Positions 57,053 through 64,000 of a DNA stretch of 64,000 bases are shown piece after piece. Source of the stretch: Rugalucina vietnamica (lineage: Eukaryota > Mollusca > Bivalvia > Lucinida > Lucinidae); the NCBI GenBank assembly GCA_964017185.1, contig OZ024876.1, positions 28,612,278 to 28,676,277 on the forward strand. The letters are read 5' to 3'. The notes under the pieces are model-generated. The model ran no database searches. It was not told where the DNA came from and saw nothing but the letters and a program-made list of their open reading frames with translations. Position 1 is the first letter of the stretch; each line of letters starts with the position of its first letter. Made by a program: the position numbers and the translations under genes.

Positions 57053-57208
57053 TCATTGGCTCATGGGGCTGGATAAGTCCGACGGTGTTTCGGCATAGTC
57101 CGAGTTCACAGAGCCCGGGGCTGGGTAATCATCCGGCGCTCCCCATGTGTAATAGGATCCCCCGTGGGGTGGCGAGTCATCGGAGTCCATGTGATCGAAA
57201 GAATTCAT
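57053..57208 (-). CDS. isl: Islet LIM-homeodomain factor, terminal coding exon
   Basis: The last 51 residues and stop: MNSFDHMDSDDSPPHGG.., SYYTWGAPDDYPAPG.., ETPSDLSSPMSQ. The exon is preceded on the minus strand by a pyrimidine-rich acceptor ending TTTCAG at 57209-57210 and starts in phase 0. It joins the exon at 58711-58893 without a frame change, giving ..PPFQQL|MNSF.., where vertebrate ISL1 has ..AFQQL|VNF... The composition (Ser/Pro/Asp-rich, ending DTP/ETP..SP) matches the known Islet tail in kind, though not in detail. Base composition is clearly more GC-rich than the surroundings. The 3' UTR must lie below 57053; I could not identify its poly-A signal with confidence. Confidence 0.88.
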   Translation of the reverse strand: MNSFDHMDSDDSPPHGGSYYTWGAPDDYPAPGSVNSDYAETPSDLSSPMSQ

Positions 57209-57210
57209 CT

Positions 57211-58708
57211 GAAATAGATATTGCATAATGGTTACAAACTTGGCTGCAACGGCCTTGAATTAACTTGAATTAAGTCTCGTCAGAAAACATGCTGTCTTCA
57301 ATTTATTGACATTCTGGGAACGTTTAGTGAAAGAAGAAAATCAAGAAGCCCCTTTAAAGCTTCATAATGAACACTCTTTATCAAGCCCATGTATGTACAC
57401 ATGGTGTAAATGGCAAAGAACCAGTTATAAACATTGATGAGAGTTCACTTTTGAACAAAGATTTTGTTTTCAAATCTGGAATATTCTTGGTTCACCATTT
57501 GCAATGAACTTTCTTGTATAGCAATTTGATAAATGTAAAATACAATGAAACAAAATGAAAACAACAAGGACAATAAACATGCAAATAAAGAAACTGACAA
57601 AACAAAACCAAACACAACTCAAAGAAAGTAGATGGCGGTAGGCTGGTGAAGACAAATAGGATACGTATTTGAGGAAACTTTTGTCATCAGGAAAACATGT
57701 CCATGAAATGTGTACCCCCTCAAACCCCACTTTTATATAGCAAAACTGGGGTATGCAGGGGTATACCTATTTTTCTTATTTTTGCTCCAAAACATAGATT
57801 GTGGGTACTCGTTAGAACCGCCTCGGTGAGGCGGTTCTAACGTGTACCCACAATCTATGTTTTGAGCAAAAATAAGAAAACTATCAAAAATTTTGTGCTG
57901 AAAATTTTCATTTTTTTACAACTTTAAAAATCTCTGTATATTGCATGGGCAAGTTTTCGTAATGTAACATTCTTTATTTCTCCATAACACCTTTATTATG
58001 GAGAACTTATGAATGATTTTATGGTTATCAACAAATCCGTACCAAATTTGTTTATAATTTGGGGGTATATTTGACCTTCAATTCTTGCTTTCTACGCATA
58101 TCTGCTATGCTTTTCTGAACAAAAATGGTAACGTAAATTATATTGCAACGTAAATGATATGGTAACGTAAATTACAACAAAAAGTAAGCAACTGAACCAT
58201 GCACAATAAGATAGATATCTTTGCATCTGTTAAAATTAAAGACTTCACATCTTTAATGGGTGTCATTAGGATAATTTAATTTTGACCATTAATGGTTAGA
58301 AGTGTTATATATAAAAGGTAAAAATATATAGAGGCATGCTTAAAATTATGGAAAAGTAACATCCTTCAAATTGCATCATAAAGAAAAATACACGTAAGAA
58401 CTCTGCAGAAAAAAGTATATCGTCTTGTGTGTTGAGAGTAAATGTAAAGTCCGACTTGTGACTGTGCATTTCAATAAATACGTAAAGCTCTACTGGCACC
58501 AAATGGCACCATTGCCTTGATAGCCTAGCGGAAATATTCTAGTGTTAATCTAAATATAGCATAGCAAGATACACAATTGCGAAAGCAAGATGGTTTACCG
58601 TTCATTCGAGTTGTGATTGGATGATTGTCAATTGTTTATCGGGAATCGTCATAACAAACGACCATGTCGTCATCATCTTCGTCAGCACTGACGTCACAAA
58701 AAGCGCTC
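57211..58708 (-). other. isl: Islet intron between the last two coding exons
   Basis: About 1.5 kb, with GT donor (complement of 58709-58710) and AG acceptor (complement of 57209-57210). It contains a full-length family B MITE (57685-57965), otherwise AT-rich sequence. The weak minus frame 57470-57730 is not supported. Confidence 0.8.
57685..57965 (+). mobile_element. MITE family B, copy 7, inside the Islet intron
   Basis: 281 bases with complete ends CATCAGGAAAACATG and CAAGTTTTCGTAATG. Palindrome 'gaaccgcctcggtgaggcggttc' has one G:T-type change. Antisense to the gene. Confidence 0.9.
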
Positions 58709-58710
58709 AC

Positions 58711-58893
58711 CAGTTGTTGAAAAGGCGGGTGTTGGTCCAGCTCGCTCTGCATGGCGAAGTCGCTCAATGCCTTCCAGGGCGGTTGGTATGCCTGCACTTC
58801 GACTGGGTTCGCCTGCATTGGGCTCTCGTGGCGCACTGGGCTTGATGCTACCATGGGGACGCCTTGTAGAGGTCCGTGGAGTCGATTGCCATT
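58711..58893 (-). CDS. isl: Islet LIM-homeodomain factor, penultimate coding exon
   Basis: Encodes 61 residues, [20 protein letters not shown], then [20 protein letters not shown], then [20 protein letters not shown] and L. This is unmistakably the conserved block after the homeodomain of Islet proteins (human ISL1: ..TPMVAASPERHDGGLQANP.., YQPPWKVLSDFALQSDIDQ..). Acceptor TCTTCAG at 58894-58900 and donor CTG|GTGAGC at 58711/58710 are both consensus, and the exon is a whole number of codons. Islet factors act in the nucleus, binding DNA through the homeodomain and LDB cofactors through the LIM domains, and specify motor neurons and other neuronal and mesodermal cells. Those upstream domains are not in this window; the preceding intron exceeds 5 kb. 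Confidence 0.95.
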
Positions 58894-58954
58894 CTGAAGA
58901 TAGAAAATGACTTACATTGATTGCATTGTTCGCACAGAAACATGTTTGAAATGT

Positions 58955-59188
58955 GAGCACCCTCGTGGGAAAACCAACAATGTGGTTTCCGAACAGGTCC
59001 GACACAAACCGGCCTGTACAAGAGCAGAAAAGAGCTAGAAGCTTGAAATTTCGGATTTAAGTAGAAGAGGAATTGTACTATCCGAGTAGCGAAAACAAAG
59101 GCGCTGATCAGCTTCGCGGTTACCGCGAAGCTGATCTGCGCCTTTGTTTTCGCATATGCAGATTGTTGGTTTTCCCATGAGGCGGCTC
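58955..59188 (+). mobile_element. MITE family A, full-length, next to the Islet acceptor
   Basis: 234 bases with an ATGT duplication (58951-58954 and 59189-59192). The TTCGCGG palindrome is perfect. Its near end is 61 bases from the Islet exon boundary at 58893, on the intron side. Confidence 0.95.
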
Positions 59189-59349
59189 ATGTATTAAAGT
59201 TTTTAATGCGATAACAGCTTCGCAACTAGGCTGTGCGTCTAATGTCTATTTTTCTTATGTCTTTGTATAACATATATGATTGTTCTATACACTCAGGACA
59301 ATCCCTTGTTGTATAAAAGATAACACATACCTACCTATTCAATATAAAA

Positions 59350-59443
59350 TGTACAAGGAGGCAATGATCTGGAAATGGCACAGAAAGAAAATCCCACTCC
59401 AAAAACCAAGGTGGGAAAACTAAATTGACAATTAGGTACTTAT
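59350..59443 (+). repeat. Interspersed repeat I, copy 2
   Basis: 'tacaaggaggcaatgatc', 'cccactccaaaaaccaagg' and 'gacaattaggtacttata' match 45321-45425. Confidence 0.7.
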
Positions 59444-59444
59444 A

Positions 59445-60465
59445 GGCCTACTAAGTATTACTGGCGACATGAATGTAAATTTAAAGAATGTAGAGAAATT
59501 ACTAGAGTAAGTCATTCAAAATTCATTTCCATGGAAAATACAACAAAAAGATAGGGTCTGGGGTCAGACTACTACAAAGCTGAAAAGATCTATGCTTGGA
59601 GATCCTCTCCACTTTAGCTCCAGGCCAGTGTTCAGCCTTCATGATGAAAACCACAACGACATACACAAGAATGAGACGTCTAGCTATTACAAGCGCGGAA
59701 GTTGTTTCTATTTCAACTTTACAAGGAAATATACAATTTGCACCATTGGTTTGGCCTTATGACAAAACTTTGGGATTTTTCGCACTTTATTACAGAAAAT
59801 ATGATTTATTCTTATTCAAGTATTTTTCTCGACAAAATATTTGGGTGTTTTTATCTGTTCTGCGAAGTTAGGTCGTGAACGCACAAAACGACCAGACTTA
59901 ATTAGTATGTACTGTCAGGCAAACATAATAGAAATAATTTTATATTTTAACGTACAAAAAATACCATTGTTCTAAAATATGGGTGCCAAGACTTAAATTG
60001 TATAAGACAATAAAGTAAAAAATAAATATTATCATAAAAAAATCATCTTCTTAAGATTATCTTTGTTAATCAAGAGGCGTGTTTCGTTGATGCCATAGAG
60101 AAAAAAATAGTTCCTGTTTTCTGCGGAATTCTACAAATGTAACGCACAACAGTGTGAAAATACTTACAAATATTAAAACCTATATTTTGCACGGCATGAT
60201 ATGAGGTCTGTCTGCGCGTAATTAGAACATTAAACCATAAAAAAAACCCATACAGGAATGAAATAACATATCAACACTATTATGAACAGTCTGACAGGAA
60301 ACGGTTTGGAGTTAAATTAGTAATACTCAAAATAAAAAAAAATATAATTTAGCTCGAATTTAAAACAGATCCATCATTTTTAGCTGCTGAGGGTGCAGAG
60401 CCTTTTATCAGTAGTAACATGGTTCTGAGTGATAATATCAAAATTATGATTTATGATGGTACATA
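59445..60465. other. No gene recognised
   Basis: AT-rich intron sequence. The 91-codon plus frame 59596-59871 is unassigned and antisense to Islet. Confidence 0.4.
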
Positions 60466-60469
60466 GTTT

Positions 60470-60703
60470 GAGCCGCCGTGCGATAAAACCGGTCTTCGGA
60501 GTTTCCGACCAGGTCCGGTACAAAACGGTCTGTACTGTCACAGAAGGAGGCTAGAATCTTGGAATTTTTAGTATAAGTAGAGGAGGAATTGTACTATCCG
60601 TGTAGCGAAAACAAAGGCGCTAACAGCTGTGCACTTGCTGCACAGCTGAACTGCGCCTTTGTTTTCGCATAAGCAAAATTCCGGTTTTCTCATGATGCGA
60701 CTC
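60470..60703 (+). mobile_element. MITE family A, full length
   Basis: 234 bases. Flanks GTTT and ATTT differ at one base. The palindrome is the TGTGCA type with an altered tip (gtgcacttgctgcac). The 'gtcttcggagtttccgacc' left end pairs with 'aaaattccggttttc' at the right. Confidence 0.92.
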
Positions 60704-60704
60704 A

Positions 60705-61140
60705 TTTTAAGCAGCTGCATGAAGGAAGATTCCTCTGTGCGCTAGAAAGCAAGTCACCGTTAGATCAGATGCATTGCTGATCATTGTATTGCTGTTCCCT
60801 ACATTGATAGTCAATCTGTACAACTGAGTGCTTCAAGCATCAGCAAGCTCAAGAAGCCGTGATGACTGTTTTTTGTTTTTTTGTGATACTGGTATGAAAC
60901 TCCGAAGACATAGTCACGCCAAGGAGTCACAATTGCTGACAGAACATGTGGAGTCAAATATTGCATAATGATAAGAGTACGCTGCAAGACATTTCTGTTT
61001 TACGTTATCTTGTATTCTAAAACCACCAACGTTTAAGGTTCTAAGGGTACCATAGAGTAAGAGTGGTTTCCTTATAAGACTTGGTCAAAACTCAATTTAA
61101 GAACTGCATTGAAAATGTGATAGCATAGCACAACCACACA
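60705..61140. other. No gene recognised
   Basis: Intron sequence between MITEs, no supported feature. Confidence 0.4.
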
Positions 61141-61144
61141 GTCT

Positions 61145-61356
61145 GTCGTCATTTTTGTGGGACATGGGCAAACAGTATAGTCCCAGATGTGACACCGCAA
61201 AACGCAGCGTCACATCTGGGGCTATTCTGTTTGCGTCTGAAGAGGAGTTTCATCGAAAAATGGAATAAAAATTTAAAATTACTCCTGATGCCCCTAAAAA
61301 TGACAGTGGTATCACCCAAATGATAACAATGGACGAGTCAATTCGTCATATATGGG
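61145..61356 (-). mobile_element. piggyBac-like MITE (family F), copy 3
   Basis: 'gtgggacatgggcaaacagt', the hairpin 'cccagatgtgaca..gcgtcacatctggg' and 'cgtcatatatggg' followed by TTAA. The left terminus is worn, so only one TTAA is readable. Confidence 0.72.
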
Positions 61357-61450
61357 TTAAACAAAGAAAATGCTAAGTATTGATATAACATTGATTCCGT
61401 AAATGTATTAATCACAAAGTGGTGTCGAAATCTGAAATGCGTGAACTATA

Positions 61451-61751
61451 CATTAGGAAAACATGTCCGTGAAATGTATACTATATAGAAAAACCGGGGT
61501 TTACAGGGGTATACCTAATTTTCTTATTTTGGATCCAAAATAAAACCGGGGTTTACAGGGGTATACCTAATTTTCTTATTTTGGATCCAAAATATACATT
61601 GTGGGTACTCGTTAGAGGCGGTTCTAACGTGTACCCACAATGTATGTTTTGAACAAAAATATTTAAAATGTCAATTTTCTTCTGGTGAAATTTTCAATTT
61701 TTACAGCTGAAAAAAAATCTCTGTATATTGCATGGGCATGTTTTCGTAATG
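61451..61751 (+). mobile_element. MITE family B, copy 8, with 55-bp internal doubling
   Basis: Ends CATTAGGAAAACATG and CATGTTTTCGTAATG. The segment 'accggggtttacaggggtat..ttttggatccaaaat' is present twice in tandem, and the central palindrome is shortened to 'cgttagaggcggttctaacg'. Confidence 0.87.
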
Positions 61752-61754
61752 TAT

Positions 61755-62814
61755 TTGAGTGCGTGCAAGTAGCAAACGTCAGGATTTACTGGGGAAACAT
61801 ACCATGCAGACACCATTTTTTTTCGAGTATATTCTATGAAAATTGGTATTTGAGGCTCATTTCTTCTAGAATATTTTGCCTTACAAATCAATGAACAGAT
61901 CATCTAACAGATATTGAAAACACAATCAAACACTAAGCTTCGTGTTTATCATTTCAAAACGTTTATCGTTTCCATCATCTATGCAATTAAACGCAGACTC
62001 TCAGTTGCCATGCGCCATTTTGTCTGGTCGGGTGTTACAAATAACAGACCTGCATAATTTAACGGAAAGAATAAAGCATATTTATACATTTTATTCAAAA
62101 TAAAATTTTTCGAAAAGCAAGTATAGTTGTTTAAAAAGTTAAGCGCATTCTCAGTTAAAACTCGCTTGAACGTGTGATCTTAGTCATGTTAAGGTTGGAC
62201 ACTGTTTTGATATCAAATGCTACCACTGGACAAAAAAAAAAACAACAACAAAAAACAAAAACAAACAAACAAAAACAAACAAACAAAAAATAATAAAGAA
62301 AGAAAAAGAAATAAACCTGTAAATGGTCCAATGAGGCTCAATTATACATCATCTGAAAAGCTGTTTAAACAAAGATTTATTTGAAGTTCGAAATAAGCTG
62401 TAATTCCTCAGATTTTCATGTTAAAGTTTCGATTTTTCATCGACCGACGACAGGAAATAAAGACAGAAACAAGATTGCGAAGATCCAGTGAAGCGGTTTT
62501 CGATTTCGTTTCGCTGGATAAATTGTTCCTGGATTTTTAACAATCCGTAATCCGCTCAAATTACTCGTACAGACATAATTGGTCTAATACGGTAGAAAAT
62601 TGGGGATCAATTTTACGAGTGACTAGATAGCTCTGTAACTTGGTATCTTCAAAGGCAGAGTTCCTATGTGTCCGGACAGAATCACGGTATGGTTCACTAT
62701 CTCCAGAGAAAGACGGATGACAGAATATCGTACATGTAAAGTGCCTCTGAATTTGACGTCACCGTTAGTAAAGTAAGTAAGTCAACGATTGACGATTTGG
62801 TTATATCCTCGTTC

Positions 62815-62846
<32 letters not shown>

Positions 62847-62934
62847 CCGCAATGTGTTACGGGTGAAATCAAGCAAAGGACATCATTATCATTATGAAAA
62901 CACGCCAATGAGATATGGTTTACAGATTTCTTCA
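61755..62934. other. No gene recognised; A-rich 62231-62310 and (GA)n 62816-62845
   Basis: Intron sequence with two simple-sequence tracts. Confidence 0.45.
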
Positions 62935-62937
62935 GCT

Positions 62938-63096
62938 TCAGTTGAAAAATTTTGATACTTTTGATACTTGCTCAAAAACTGATTGTGGTGAGGCGTTACT
63001 AGCGATTACCCACAATCTGTTTTGGAATAGAAATGATTAAAAATGTGTATACATGTACTGTTTACATGTATTTCACGGACATGTTTTCTTGATTGT
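62938..63096 (-). mobile_element. MITE family B, degraded copy
   Basis: 'gctcaaaaactgattgtgg', 'gattacccacaatctgtttt' and the end 'cacggacatgttttcttgat'. The palindrome is much reduced. Confidence 0.65.
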
Positions 63097-63162
63097 AGGG
63101 TGGCTAGTCTATGTGAGCAGTACAAAACAGTGTTCGATTTCATCAGGATAAAATGCCCATAT

Positions 63163-63396
63163 GAGCCTCGACGCGAGAAAACCGGTCTTCGGGGTTTCCG
63201 ACCAGGTCCGACACAAACCGGCCTGTACAAGCTCAGAAAAGAGTAGAAGCTTGAAATTTCGGATTTAAGTAGAAGAGGAATTGTACTATCCGAGTAGCGA
63301 AAACAAAGGCGCTGATCAGCTTCGCGGTTACCGCGAAGCTGATCTGCGCCTTTGTTTTCGCCTAGGCAAAAATCCGGTTTTCTCACGATGCGGCTC
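63163..63396 (+). mobile_element. MITE family A, full length with ATAT duplication
   Basis: 234 bases; ATAT at 63159-63162 and 63397-63400. Perfect TTCGCGG palindrome, with the 'gtcttcggggtttccgacc' left end paired to 'aaaaatccggttttctc'. Confidence 0.95.
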
Positions 63397-63401
63397 ATAT
63401 A

Positions 63402-63606
63402 ATATACATGTATACCCCTTATACCCCACAATTATACAGAAAACGTAAACCTATTTTTTTCTTATTTTAAATCGAAAACATACATTGTGGGTAGTGGGTA
63501 CTCGTCAGAAACACCTTGAGCATAAATAATAAAGATATCGGAATCTTTACTAAGATATTTTCAATTTTTACAGCTCAAAATGATCTCTGTATATTGCATG
63601 GATGCC
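63402..63606 (+). mobile_element. MITE family B, degraded copy
   Basis: 'tataccccttataccccac', 'acattgtgggta', 'gtgggtactcgtcagaa' and 'atctctgtatattgcatgg'. Both termini and half of the palindrome are missing. Confidence 0.68.
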
Positions 63607-63609
63607 TTA

Positions 63610-64000
63610 CAAAAATCATTATTCATTTCAGAATCAAGATAGTATTTCCTGGCTGCGAACATGCGTCCTGTACTAATGAGCCATAATGAAATATACATGT
63701 TGGTAATTAGATAAGTGGTCTACAACAGATCTGTTTGTATAGCTAAATAGATGGAACGCGCGTGTAAATAGATGGTTACAGTTTCGTTGTAACAAGAATG
63801 CAATACGCTTGTGCCAGAAAATAATTCCGCGTCAAGTCTTTCCAGGCGTCCATTTCGCATTCGAGACTACAGGGCGTTCATTTCGCAATCGAGACAATGA
63901 TATTTTTATACGAAAGTTTAGCAAAAACGCATCGAAAAATCACATGACATGCTCTTCTTTTTTTCTTGTGATTGTATTTGGGTCTTTGATAAATAAATAA
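63610..64000. other. No gene recognised
   Basis: Window end. The 63-codon plus frame from 63809 is open to the edge but resembles nothing. Confidence 0.35.

Larger units (their letters stand above)
58894..64000 (-). other. isl: Islet upstream intron, continues past the window
   Basis: No homeodomain or LIM codons are visible anywhere in this stretch on the minus strand, so it is read as intron. It holds three family A MITEs, two or three family B copies, one family F copy and microsatellites. Confidence 0.65.

Noticed and set aside
59596-59871. 91-codon plus-strand frame
   Set aside because: Lies antisense in the Islet intron, has no family resemblance, and its composition is like the surrounding AT-rich DNA.
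63006-63431. 141-codon minus-strand frame with ENKGADQLRGNREADQRL
   Set aside because: This peptide is simply the translated family A palindrome; it recurs at 9901, 11238 and 49187 for the same reason.
58894-64000. Islet homeodomain or LIM exons
   Set aside because: I looked on the minus strand for the WFQNKR helix-3 block and for paired Cys codons of LIM domains and found none.

Overview
The window looks like intergenic and intronic DNA of an animal, most likely a bivalve mollusc. There are spliced exons, tRNA-headed SINEs, several LINE clades, abundant short palindromic MITEs, microsatellites and long poly-A/T runs. No operons, rRNA genes or tRNA genes were found. The mollusc assignment is an inference from the repeat types and from the wording of the single recognised gene.

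One host gene can be named. Two coding exons on the minus strand (58711-58893 and 57053-57208) encode the C-terminus of an Islet (ISL1-type) LIM-homeodomain transcription factor. Splice sites and phase agree. The LIM and homeodomain exons must lie beyond base 64000. Two weaker host signals are a perfect RFX X-box next to an ETS-type site ahead of a short open frame (25987-26416), and an E-box/ETS cluster ahead of an ATGGCG (38663-38712).

Almost everything else is mobile DNA. 1421-6422 is a 5.0-kb element with ~530-bp terminal inverted arms and a TAA duplication, filled with other elements. 7202-8134 is a Tc1/mariner-type MITE, followed by a 19-unit minisatellite. 10191-10804 is an unusual element built from dozens of CCGT/TCGTA words. 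LINE remnants lie at 2783-4131, 14648-14908, 16619-17850, 18596-20165 (with a 473-codon open frame) and 45870-47850. A YLDD-type, possibly Penelope-like, element lies at 26775-28315. SINEs are at about 4.9, 26.6, 33.7, 38.3, 40.3 and 51.0 kb.

Two MITE families dominate. Family A (about 25 copies; the complete ones are 234 bp, with GAGCC...GGCTC ends, 4-bp target duplications and a central palindrome) runs from 9.4 to 63.4 kb. Family B (about 11 copies, ~281 bp, with an 'accgcctcggcgaggcggt' core) has a similar distribution. In family A the two palindrome arms change together between subfamilies, which means the fold, not the sequence, is conserved. Nesting is common: at 33102-34526 a SINE sits in a family C element, which sits in a family B element.
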